From: Atopsyche davidsoni
Taxonomy: Eukaryota; Arthropoda; Insecta; Trichoptera; Hydrobiosidae
Direction: 5' to 3'
NCBI GenBank assembly: GCA_022113835.1
Contig: JAILWY010000020.1
Location: forward strand, 4,092,001 to 4,156,000
DNA length: 64,000 nucleotides
Positions 11,301-23,500 of this stretch are shown piece by piece (the stretch's first letter is position 1; each line of letters begins with the position of its first letter). The notes under the pieces are model-generated. The model searched no databases and was not told where the DNA came from. It worked only from the letters and a program-made list of their open reading frames with translations. The position numbers were made by a program, and so were the translations under genes.

Positions 11301-14300
11301 AAAAAACTTTAAACTCTGTGTTTGTCTAGCCCGCATGCTCCAGCCGATATCTCGGCCACAAAAGCAGCTAACTCCTTGACAAAGAATCATTACGCCCCCT
11401 GAACATTACCTCGCTCTGATCAGCTGCCGAGAGCACAAAGGCGAGGCCCGTATCCACGCGCAGATCTTTACGCCTGACGGGCTGTAATTTTGATTGCGGT
11501 CGGCTTTGCAGGTTAAAGGATGAAATACGATCAACTACTGGACAATGGCTCTCACGCGTGCTCATAATAATAATAATATTTATACAGGGTGTCAAAAAAT
11601 TACGGTTTATATCTATCACTCATATATTGATACTGTGAGAACATTTCGAGCATTCAGTAAACTTTTTTGCCTTTCAAGGGTTACTCAGTATAGAGTAAGG
11701 GTTATTTTTTTTTATAGGTACGTCACTGTATGGAAAAGCTATGGGGTTCAGGTTCTACGTTGTCTGGTTTAAGGGTGCAAAAGGCTCGGAAAGCCTTTTG
11801 CGAAGCCTGTCCAAAGGTGCGTTTACATACGACAGAACTTTGCGATAGCCATTCAACGAAATTTTATAATTTTTTCATGTTTTAGCAACAAATACAAATA
11901 GCCAAATGGCTCGGAGATTGCTTCAGGCATTCTTCAGGCTAAAGGGCAAAAGTATGAATAGCCAAAGTATTGCAATCTCCTAGTCATGTGGCTTTTCAAG
12001 CTGCGTTATATTTATGTGTCAGTCTTTGTTACAGAAAATATACTTTACTCTTGCTTTATACCCGAAATAATCTATTCGGATCGACATATGCCCTTCTTCC
12101 CCTAAAGAAAGGGGAAACTTCCGCTATAAATACATATATTAGATGCCAGAATGAACCAGAGTTTCGAAACGGGGCAAGATGGCAGAAAGTTTAAGGCTTT
12201 CTTAAATCTGGGGGTGGCCAACCAGTGGTGCACTTTTTATTATTAGTATAACTTAAATAAACACAGGAATCATATAACAAGCGAGTTTGGATAGTTAAAC
12301 AACTGATTTAAAGTATTTTTCATGAAATTTAAAAAGTTACTCTTGCTTTGAATGAAACCCAATATTTGATAAATCGTTTATAAAAAAATTAAAATTTTTA
12401 TTTACTATCAGGTATAAACGTAGCTTTAGTAATTTTGCAGTGTAGTTGTCTTAAACACGCTTACTAAGAAACGTAATCAGCAGTTTAGTATGTTACATAA
12501 ACCCGGTGTTAAGCCAGGTCTACTCATTTGCTTAGCTACAGTATAACTTATAACGAAGACGGTATAAGCAAGGATTTATAAGAAAGGATTTCATACAATC
12601 ATGCAAATAAATGCAGCATTGTCTCTTCTTAAAGTAAAGGCCTTGAATATAAATTTGTCCTCGTTGTCTACTTTTATTCCACGAGCGGAAAACACCCAAA
12701 CTGGAATAATATGAACTTTACCAAAAACCGATAAATTCTCTTAATGTTAATGCATCATAAATAATTTAAGTCGGTTAATAATTTTGTTAATAACATGTTT
12801 TGGTCCCCATATAAAAACTATCAAAATTCCCTGAAAATGGTCCAAAATCGTAGAGCCAAAAACTTCAAGGAGCTTTGAAACTAAATCGTATTGAAAATTT
12901 TCATTTTTTTGTAAACCGATTACGTATATCTATAATCCTTCATGAAAATCTTCTGAACCAATAATTCTTTTTCAGCAAAAACACTTCAAAAGCCTTTTTC
13001 TACAAATACAAAAAACCCTTTTTCTCGATAGCTACTTAAATGCTCGAAGATTATTTCAGAGCTTGTATCTTTCAGACGGACGAAAGCCTTCTTTGACCTG
13101 AGAAACAATTAGCGAAAGCTCTGCCCGCTAACCTACCCCAACCTGAGCCCTTCTGAGAAGGCTGTACTGAGGCTGTATTAGTTCTGGCTTAGGGGATAAA
13201 CGGAGGCTTTCCCTCTGCTTTTGCAAGGGTAGTCGTAGTTTTCTTTTCTCAGTTTCGTTTCTTTGAAGATAGGGTTGTCATACGAGGCGACAGGTTTGAA
13301 AAAGGTGAACTCGACCAAAGATTTATTTCCTTTGATATCCCAACCTTACCTGACTTAAAGGAATAAAAAAAAATATTTACTATGCATACTTTATATATTA
13401 TTAAAAAAAATTTAAAAAATCAAACTTTGTTCTCAAAGCAAATCAAAAATGCAAAAATGCAGCAAATCAATTTTTTTTTTTACAAATTAATAATTTAAAA
13501 TGTGGAGTACTACAAATCAACCCTGCACTTCGCAAATGCCAATGTCAATATTGAAAAAAAAAACACACTTTTCACCGTCGGCGCGTTATATTTGCGAAAA
13601 AAAATATTCAATACAAACGGCATTTTTTCAATACAAGAGAAAATCTCATAAATCCGTGCAGGCGGGGGATATTGAAAAAAAATAAAATATATATATATCA
13701 ACCCCCGTTGGAGTAAACAAAATATATCGCTGGGTTATTCGAAAGCAAAAGTACCGATTAGGGGTTGAAATTTCAGGTCGTAAATATACGTTAGATTAAG
13801 ACACCGGTGGTATATTTTTTATTTTGCCTTTTATATATTGCTTTGTTAAATAAATCGATGGGTAGATTGCAAATGAAGTTTTTTTTTTTTTTTTTTTCGA
13901 GTATCTGGGTTTGGTTTAACGACTTTGCGCTGTATCCAATTCAACCACTACTTTCAAATTAATTAACCTGGAGTGTTCCCTACTCTGCTCTGTATGCACA
14001 ATCATGGGATTTGGGACATTTGTATCGTCTCCATTTCATCAGCAGTCTCCACATCTTGGATCTCGATCTGTACAGTGTGTACAAAAATTTAAGTACTTTA
14101 ATATTATTTTATTTATTTTTATTTTTAATTATAGTATGATTGATATCTCAAGGGCACGTATTGATCATTTCTATACGTCATTGTGAATAATTATAAAATA
14201 AATCGTTCAAAATAAATATGATATATTTATATAAATTTCACGTATTGTTCTCAGAAAAAGCTCAAGTGCATAAATAAATACAATGTTTCAAGCTTGAAAT

Positions 14301-15600
14301 AAAGCCTTGGTTCAGGGGTGGAGAAGGGAGGGATTTCCTTCAGCTTTCAGTGTTTCAGGAGAGCGCTACTTGCTCTGTGTAGTTAAATGGGACTTCGGCC
14401 GTTGTTGAAAATCAATGGAGCTTCCGATAAAACTATCGCCTTTTTCAGAATTTAAAGCCTCGTTTGTTCTGCTTTTTCGAAGCTTTTTCTCTGCATAAAG
14501 GGGTTCGATTTTTTGCGCTTCTAAATATTCAATGGGTTCGGTTTTTTTATTATTTTTTAACCACTGTGCGAACAAGCTGCCATCCTTCCTCTATTCTTAT
14601 TTTGTTGCTTGTACATACATCTCTGCCCCAATACTATGTAAAGGATAAGTAATAGAGCACTGGTGAAATGATGTGTTTTGGAAGTACTTTGTAGAGGTGA
14701 GAAGCTTTTGCTGTTGTTTCTGCAACCTGCTGCAGTAGGAATATCAAATTTAAAAACCATAAAAATATAGTAATACAATTGGGCAGCAGTTTATTTTGAT
14801 TCTAAATTAATTTCTATCATTAAAAATGAGTTGAAGGGCTCGTAATTAATAATACCTACGAGGGAGTTGCATGTCTCGTGACATTAACAATATTATTTTG
14901 AGATTTTTCTACCCTTGCTGCTCTTCGCTCGTCCGTCCTCATCTCTCGGATCATTTGTCTCTGTCAAACCTGACACTGAGCTGGGGTGACCACACGTTTA
15001 TCAAAAACACACCCTAAAATACGTGAAAAAAAACCAATACCACCCGGTTTTACAATCTTTACAACCGCAATAGCTTTTTTTCTTTAAATTCAACCCTCAC
15101 CATTGTAAGCCCCATAAACTACATTTTTAAGAATTTTCTATACGTTTTTTTTTTTTTTTGAAAAGTGTGGTTACCTTTCGAGCAGTTTTGCGCAGTAAAA
15201 TCCCTTATTCGAGGACAAAAACAGTGTTTAAAATTAAATAAGTCAACCGGCCTCCCCGCACGTGGCATTAAATAATCACGAGTTTAAATTCAGCATTGTT
15301 TTGTAACTTTTTATCCCGGCCTACCCTTTTTCGGAGGCTTCTACCCCTTGTCGAAGGGGAAAAATCAACAATTTTGCGCAAATGTACATTCGCCGTTTGT
15401 TTGCTTCGACGTGTTTTTTTGTTTTTTGTTTAGGGATTTAGAAATATTTCATTGGGAAACGGATTTTGGATCAGCGCGGAATTTGCTTTGTTGAAATTTT
15501 GATTTGATTCCCCGTGCAAATGTATTAAGAAATATTTTATAAATTAACGCAAATCAAAATCAAACGGTTATAAATCGGTTCACAGTTTTTTTCCCAGGAT
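8345..15600. other. Large gene-free AT-rich tract
   Basis: No coding exon or RNA gene is recognised. GC-richer patches at 11385-11560 and 13075-13215 show no frame conservation that I can judge. ATACAGGGTGTC at 11582 resembles a DNA-transposon terminus but I find no partner. The word TTTTCAGG recurs many times across 1-17 kb. Confidence 0.4.
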
Positions 15601-15657
15601 CATCTTCAGTTTTTTTTAAATCCCTGAAGATGATCTCAGCACTGGAACCGAAATGTC
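15601..15657 (+). ncRNA. Degenerate hammerhead-ribozyme-like motif (PLE type)
   Basis: CTGAAGA (core CTGATGA with one change), an imperfect stem II around AGCACT, then GAAAT and GTC at 15624-15657. This layout, with almost no stem III, is the minimal form found in Penelope-like elements. An inverted partial copy (GGATCATCTTCAG) precedes it. Likely inactive. Confidence 0.35.
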
Positions 15658-17374
15658 GTAAAAATTCTCAAAAGCATCTAAAAAAATTTTTTTATTCAGA
15701 TTTACTGTAAAGTTGTATTTATTTCTCGGATATTCGTGGTACTCCATCATTTTTCAGGCTCCAGCTCGGAGATCCCGGGAGGCTGACAAAAAATACTCTA
15801 AGCACATTTAATATTTCACAATTAGAAAAAGTTCTGCGTAAATTATCGGCATACAAACGAATTTCCATTTTTAATTCTCATTTTAATGAACGTTTTCAGA
15901 TAAAGTGCTTTCGTGAGTAAAAAGCTGTCTGGGTGCCAATTTTTTCAGAAAACACTCGCGTTTTCTAAATCGTTACTAAGATGAGTCGAGCTTTATTCAG
16001 TAGACAAGAAATGAGCTTAAAAAAGGTTTCATGGCTTAAGTTGGCATTGTGCTTTTAAGAGTGAAAATACTATTTACAGTTTCAGTGTGTAACTAAAAAC
16101 CCCTATTTTCGTCTATTCACTATATTGAAGCTCATTGTAGAATTTACTATCTTCTGAGAATCAAATATCTTATTTGATTAAGTTAAATAAATACAGGTTT
16201 ATTTATAGGTCTAGTATTAATTTAGTTTCATGGAAACGGCTCTGATATTTTGGGCCTCGTGCTTAGACGTTTTTCAAGAACTCTATAAAAAAAAATCCTT
16301 CAAGCTCTGGACTGAAAATTTCAATACCTAAGAAACCAAATCGACTCATATTTCAGAGTCGTTCAAATTTTTTTTTTTTTTTTCAAAGCACACGTTTAAT
16401 TACATCCACAAACACGAAATAAAGGCTTTTTTTCCATCACATTACGAGAGTACGTGCATCCTCGTCTCCGAATTTCCACAACCCCTCGCATGAATAATAC
16501 AATTCCAAGGAATCGCATTTTTCCACTTCGGGTTCCTTCATTAATTACTTCACAAAGTGTCGGAATACAAAGATACAACCAATGAAACATCAAGGGATGA
16601 TTATCCAGCACTATCTATAATCAAAGAGTATTAATAAATACGCATTCATCACCAATACCGTCTTTCGTGAATGCCCATTCCTAGGAGTAAATTTAATGAC
16701 GTTTTGTAAAAATCAATTGGAGAGCAAATATATCAAATATTGTTTACACGATTATTCAAACTATTTTTCTTCACAAAAAATTTGGGTTATTAATATTTTT
16801 TATTGTGCTCTAGTGAAGAAATGCATTTTATAAAATCATAAAAAATTTATGAAACACTCGTATACTGAAAGTTTCAGGGGTTAAAGTGATTTTAAAAATG
16901 CATCTTACCTGCGAAGTTCCCACATAAAAAAAAAACATTTTTTTGTGTAATTTGGCTGATATTTATTTTTCTCTTTTTTCAGATTTTCTGCTAAATCGCC
17001 GAAAAGTATAGAAAATCAATAAGCAATGCGTTCACGTATTCGGACCATTTTAATAATAAATCATACTTTATTTGTGTTCAGCGAATCCAAATGACGCGGT
17101 AATTCCATTATCTGTTGCGAATTTCAATAATCTATATATAAATTCATTTTTCAGAACAATAGATTAACTTACCGGAGACTAAATTTTTCGATGAGGAGAG
17201 GCAGTAGAAGAAGAATAATAATTTAAGACAGTGCGCGTTCAGATTTTAAATAAAAATAATATAAAAATATTTAAGTGGACCGGAAGTGAAATCAAGGCGG
17301 CTGAAAGTGTAGTTGTCTGGGGCGGTGTGCCCTGCATCCCTCGAGGAGCCTCCTGGAGCATCATCTGGAGCATC
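15658..17374. other. Gene-free stretch upstream of the membrane-protein gene
   Basis: AT-rich. The 17160-17374 part probably holds the 5' UTR or promoter of the next gene, but no TATA or initiator is convincing. Confidence 0.35.
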
Positions 17375-17404
17375 ATGAGGCAGCATGAGCACCTCAGCCC
17401 ATGA
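17375..17404 (+). promoter_or_regulatory. 9-codon upstream ORF overlapping the start codon
   Basis: ATG AGG CAG ... CCA TGA ends inside the tandem ATGATG of the main frame (ATGA overlap). Such a uORF could permit termination-reinitiation or damp translation. It is seen in sequence; the function is inference. Confidence 0.4.
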
Positions 17405-17512
17405 TGGAGAGCACCACCCCTCTGGAGCTGGCGGCTTCGGAGGCGTCCCTGACGCCGCGCCTGGCTCACTCAGCCAATGGGAAAAGGCTTCCCGTCATCG
17501 TATACCATAAGG
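17401..17512 (+). CDS. Membrane-protein exon 1: start and N-terminal segment
   Basis: It starts at tandem ATGATGG; an in-frame TGA at 17386 excludes an upstream start in this frame. The donor is AAGG|GTGAGT, leaving phase 1. It encodes a Ser/Thr/Ala-rich segment ending RLPVIVYHK. Two out-of-frame ATGs (17375, 17385) precede the start. Confidence 0.72.
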
Positions 17513-20500
17513 GTGAGTACCTGCGCCACCCCTATCAATTTTCTCACCCCCACCTAGAAAACCATAGGACAGTCTTCCGGTTCCGGCCGAAAATAAAATT
17601 TAAAAAAAACCTGTAAGATATGAATTGGACCCCAAAAAAAAACGACCCCAAAAACCTTAATTCCTGAAATGCGAGGGGAGGAAGCATATTGCATTAAAAG
17701 TATGCTATTTTAGAGCAATACCTAAAACTAAGGGGCACATGATTTTTTTCTTATTTAATACATTAGATATCAAGGTTTTACAATGGGTGTCCCAAAATTA
17801 TAAGTGTCCCAAAATTAACGCAAGATTTGAATTAGTCGCCATTTTTGCGGTAAAGTTTTTAAAACACTTAAAAAAATAATAATTTGATAGCTAACAGTTT
17901 AGGGTTACTGTATTGCAGTGGTTCTCAACCCTATGCCCGCGGGCACCGTGGCGCCCGCTGGCAGTTTTACGTGTGCCCGCCGCTAATAAAAATTATTTAA
18001 GTTTACAATAAAATGTTAGTAATTAAACAGAGTAATAAATTATATCGTTATAATTTTCAAAATATCATCGCATTTGAAAAAATAAATGGTGCCCGCCACC
18101 AGATCAGCACTTTAAAATGTGCTCTAGGGTGCAAAAAGTTTGGGGACCTCTGCCTTATTGTATTGTCTTTATGATTCATTTAAAAAATAACAATCAAAAA
18201 ACGTATTTAATTTAAATCTTGCTTTTATTTTGGGACACCCTATATATATAACAACCAGCATTAAAAGCAGAATATCATAATAATATTCATATTTTATTAA
18301 TTATATCAAAGGCTCTATTTGTATATTATAACCACTGCCTTTATCCAGATCGTGAAATGTTCAAATGCGATTTATTTAATTAATCAGTACCGCGGCTGAA
18401 ACGTCGCAACTTTGAAGACGAAGCTTTATTTATATTTATTTAATTCCACCGAGTCGAGGAAGACTTCGAGACTTCATTTGTAGTAAAGTTGGGTTAGTCT
18501 CGCAAGTTTCCCTGCAATCTTCGAAGTGCAGGACTTCCGCGAAGAATTAGAGTGCCGGAGCAATTACAAACACCTGGGCATCCAGGTGTTAAAATAAACA
18601 CCTGGCAGGTAATACACCCCATAGAATTCAACGAGACATTCATGGCATTTATAATATATTAAATTTATAAATTTATATTTGTTTAAAGCTGCCGAAAACA
18701 ATAATCAAAATTATGAATATATTTCATAATAAAATACACAACGTTTTGGTAATAAACGCGAATTTATTCTAAGAAAATACTTTTTTGCAGCACTTGTAAT
18801 AAATATTCAAAAACACATATTTTTAATCTCGTAAAATTATATTTTATTTTTCTTTGTGGCACAGAATGAATAAATTAGTTATATAATGCAATTTTGTTCT
18901 GAATCTATTTCTATATCTAGCTGAAAAGGAAAGCACAAATAGGCAAGCAGTATAAGGCGTATCTTCTTCTTCTAGTGCCTCTTCATTGAACACATATTTA
19001 TCCTGGGCCAGTATCACTAATACAGCTGTGCTCCTGAATCCCAGCTGCTGGAGCAAATTCCGCATCCACGTTAGCTTTCTCCTTCCGATGTCTCTTTTTG
19101 CTCAGACATTTCTCTGGACAGTTAATTGTTTCAAAAAATATGCCGAAAATAATATTTTAAGCTTTTTTACCATCGTCAGGGGTTTTCATTTTGTGACGCG
19201 GTCAACCCATGGTGTTTTAATGATTGTCTTATAAGTCTACATTTAAAACGCCTCTATCCTGATAAGCCTTCATTAGATATTATATCTATCTTTCTTATCG
19301 AGTGCCTCTCTTCAGAGGAGGTTGGCGACCATCTCCCTGAGCATATACTCATGCTGAGCCAGTGTTCATGGTTTTCTTATGGGAAAATAGTGTATTTGGT
19401 CCCCGGGTCCTTCTACACCGCAGTTTTATATTGCTGCTGCCCAATAGCATTTTTATATAATCCTTTTAGATCTGATACTCCTTCTGCATTTATTCCAAGT
19501 CCACTACTCTATTACCGATCCGCCACACACGCTAATGGCGTTTTATTTCGTGCATGGTGTTTATTATACTGTACGATCCCGCGCTAATCACTCAAGTGAT
19601 TAATCGCTCCGGCGATATGCTAATGGAAGCCCGCGGACCGGAAGTTGAGAACCCCTGGAGCCCGCAGATAAGAGCTATTGCGCCGGCGAACTAACTTCAA
19701 CTTTCCCATGAAATTTAATCGGATTTCCATTTTGATACCTAGTGTGGAATATATATACTAAGCAAAAATTTTTTTTTATAAATTGGCTCTAATGAATTAT
19801 AAGTGTAAATTTATTTTTTGAAAATTGGCTCTTATAAATTAAAAGTGTAAACTTTTTTTTCTTAAGAAATTTTTTTTTTTGAATTGTGTAAATATTTTTT
19901 TACATAAAAAAATGGTTCGTATAAATTACAAGTGAAAGTTTTTTTTATTTTTTTTTATTAGTGTAGCTTTTGCAATCGGTCCGAACAATTTCAGACCATA
20001 TCTCTGAATTGAGTGAATTTTTCAGCTTGAGAGCAGAGAACGTCTTTATTATTGAATACTTTCATTTACATTCATGAAAGCTTTGTATGACATCAAAATT
20101 TTAACAAACAAAATTTTAAAACACCATAGGTTGACCGTCGCAACTTCATTAACAATAAATATAGCATCCCACAGCAAAAAAAGGAGGCATTGGAAGAAGG
20201 AAATTTGCCATGACTGGTCCAGAATAAATATATGCTCAGAGAGTTTAACTAAACTTCCTCTGTGGCAAAAGAAAGCAAATTTTGGAATATAATTATAAAT
20301 TAAATTGCTTAGTAATAAATATAATTAAATAATTGCTGACTTCTTCAAAATGAATATATTATAGTTAAATACATTATTTTCTCAAGTATTTATTTTTCTT
20401 CAAAGTTCTTTCAAAGGCTTCGTTCTTTCTCAGGCATATTTGTGAAAGGATTATAAATGAAACCGATCCTCCGATAACGCTCGAGTCTTGTCTTGTTTTC

Positions 20501-23500
20501 CGCTGCTTAGCAAAGAAATTTAAAATGAGTTTTTCCAGTGGCGTCTCGTGTGAAATAATACGTCAAAATAATATAAAGTTTCACTGTAAAAACATAATAA
20601 CTTAAAACCTTTAATAACTGCCAGAATGTAAATTTTTAAAATTTTATTTACAAAACAATTATTATGATAAAATTCAGATTTTCAGTTATGTCAGCGTTGA
20701 AAGCAAATACTGATTTTTTCAGCGAGATTTAAAAATAAAGATAATACAAATATAATAATAGTTCACATTTCATAAAACACAATTCTCATATACGAGCTAT
20801 ATGAGGAAAACAGAGAGAAAAAACGATAAAAACATTGATGATATTTTTCAGAAACGTATCAAACGAAATAAAAAACGAATCTGAAATTGCGTCATAAAAA
20901 AAAAATAAAAAAACAATCATAAAAACGACAAAAAAATAATTTAAAAAAAGCCTGCGCCGTCGCGAGCCGCCCCTGGTGAAACGGAGGTAAATTGGTTAAA
21001 ATTACGCGAATCGAGAGACATTCCGATTTGGGAGAGGCGCCAACCGGAAGTCGCACTCATTACCCCCTCCCCTCACCCCCTCACCCCCCCCCCCTCACCC
21101 CCCTCAACCCGTCAACTCCCCCCCCCCTTCAATTTCACTTTCCTGCTTATTTTTTATCTGGCCATTATGGTAAAGGCGGTAACAGGGGATGAAACTACCC
21201 CCTGAAGGTCTTGTGCTAGTTTCACACGTGCCGGGCTTTAAAAACAGCTGATTCGAATATATTTTTTTTTTTTATTAATTTATTTTCAAATAAATAAATC
21301 ACTCTGTTGTTAGTATACATAATCGTATATAATATTTCAAATCCGGATAATCGAAACGACAAGCACTACAGCCGCCCTTCTTTGAAGGCACAAAGCACTG
21401 GAGACACGTGTTATAAAGCAGTTTAAAGCAAATTAGTTTCAGCGCTGTTTTCAGCATTTGCCTTGTTATATACAGGGTGTACGCAAAAAGGAAAAATGTT
21501 AAAGGTAGAATCCAGTGCGTGTGAAACAGCCTTCAGTATAATTTACATATTTATTTTATTAAGTACTTTAAAAAGGACGCGATGAAATTTCATATAATAA
21601 ACTTAATATGGTAGCTCAAGTATTTTAAAACACTTCATCTTTATTTAATTAAAATAAAGTGAAGTAGACGGGCCTTTACTGCCAATGACGCAGCTGTGGC
21701 GATCGCGTACTAACAATGCAAAAATAAACTGCGGATAATCGATATGTACAGTGCAAATAATAAATAACATATTTATTTCATATGAAAAAATTTAAAAATA
21801 AAATTTTGCATATATTTTTTAATATATAAATTGGGATATACAAAACAAAACAATCATAGTTATACATTTTTGTGTTTATTATTTTTACTTAAAAAAACGT
21901 TTTTATATAGTTTTACGACAGACTGGATTTGCAATATTTTACATTTCAAATTTAAATAGCCAAACGACTAGGCGATAGCGATATTTTAAAGATCCCTATA
22001 ACTCTGAAGTCCTTTATATAGAATTTAAAATTATAGTACGTAGGTTTAGCCATTTTAATAAATAGGCTTAAAAAACTGTTTCAGTATCGCCAGAGAGCGT
22101 GGTGGTCCCCATCGTGTCTTCCATCATCGGTTTCCCGATCCTGGCACTGCTGGTCATCTGCTGTCTCCGGAAGAGAGCGAAAATGGCAAGGTAACTATTC
22201 CCACTCTCAATTTCACACGAACGGCAGACATCCGACTGGGACAATCTCAATACAAAATCCTTTCAATCGTCCGGACGAAAAACCTTTCAATATCCGCCAC
22301 AGTACTGTGATGCTCTCATTTTTTTGATCTGTCGGTTAAAAAAGACTATGTTTAGTTCTCCTTAAAAAATATATTAATTTCTACGCACGTGTCAGGTATT
22401 TTTTTATTTTTCTACGTGCTACTTAAAAACCACTGTATTACAATTTAAATCTGGACAAAGATCGGCCCAACACTTGTGAAGCAAGCGGCATTGTACAAAG
22501 TTGTATAATACAGTCACATTGTTCAGAAAGATCCGGGGAACCTTCATCCAGAAGCGTACAAAGGTTGTAGATAGTATCTTAGAAACAGAAGTCCTTCAAA
22601 CTTCGTTGCTTCTCGGTTCAAGTGTCTGTTGTATGATCAAAGTTTTGACAATATTTTCTTGCAAATTCTGGGTCGCCGAAACAAACCCTTCGTTAAGTTG
22701 GTGTTTAAATAAAGCTGCGCTCCCACTGGAAGAAAGAAAGAGACACACGCTTACAAACATATATTAAATTATTTTTGAACGGTATTGAAGACTTTCTAAC
22801 TCTATTAAATAAAGTTAAAGATGTTAGCCGCAAGTTCGGCCTATCCGTGAATATAAAGAAAAAAAAACTAAGGGTAGTTAGTAGAGACTTATAAATCAGC
22901 ATTAACATCAAAGCAGGGGAGAGGATGGAAAGGTTTATGGGGGTTATCTCAAAATCAATGTTTTTTTGAAAATATGTTGCGAAAAATCTACTTCTACTAA
23001 GCCTCATTGAGAAACTCGCTGGAGATTCACTAAAAGCTAAGTTGTCTCAAATTTTCTTTGTGAAGTTGACTCTAAGACAGCAATAATGTGAAAAATCGAG
23101 GCGTTTAAAATGAGGCTTTATAGGAGAACACTTAAAACACCATTGATTGATCGCACCACAAATGAGAGAGTCTTGCACAGGATGAGAACTCCTGACGATA
23201 AAAAAGCTAATTTCTCAAAGAAAAACTGTGTGGATGAAGAAAACTTGTGTGGATGCAAAATCGGAAGTATAGTCGAATTCGTGAAGCTAGAATATATTCA
23301 ATAAAATGGTTAACAATTTTCTAGAAGGAGAGACACTAGAAGAAGAAAAATAGTACATAAAACACCATGAGTTGATCGCAAAGAAATAAAACTCTCCACC
23401 ATGGTATGAAAGCGTCGCGTATCCTATTTTCAGTACATCATCAGAAATGTATATACAGCTGATTGTCCGGACAAAATTTCAAGGAAAAAGAGGCAATGGA

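Larger units (their letters stand above)
17513..22084 (+). other. Intron 1 of the membrane-protein gene
   Basis: About 4.6 kb, holding a nested MITE pair, an E-box cluster, RTE remnants, T-rich blocks at 19765-19950, and a C-rich tract at 21061-21128. TATATACAGGGTGT at 21470 is a likely isolated transposon end. Confidence 0.7.

Noticed and set aside
11582..11594. ATACAGGGTGTC as a complete DNA transposon
   Set aside because: No inverted partner is found nearby. Similar single ends at 21470 and 51921.
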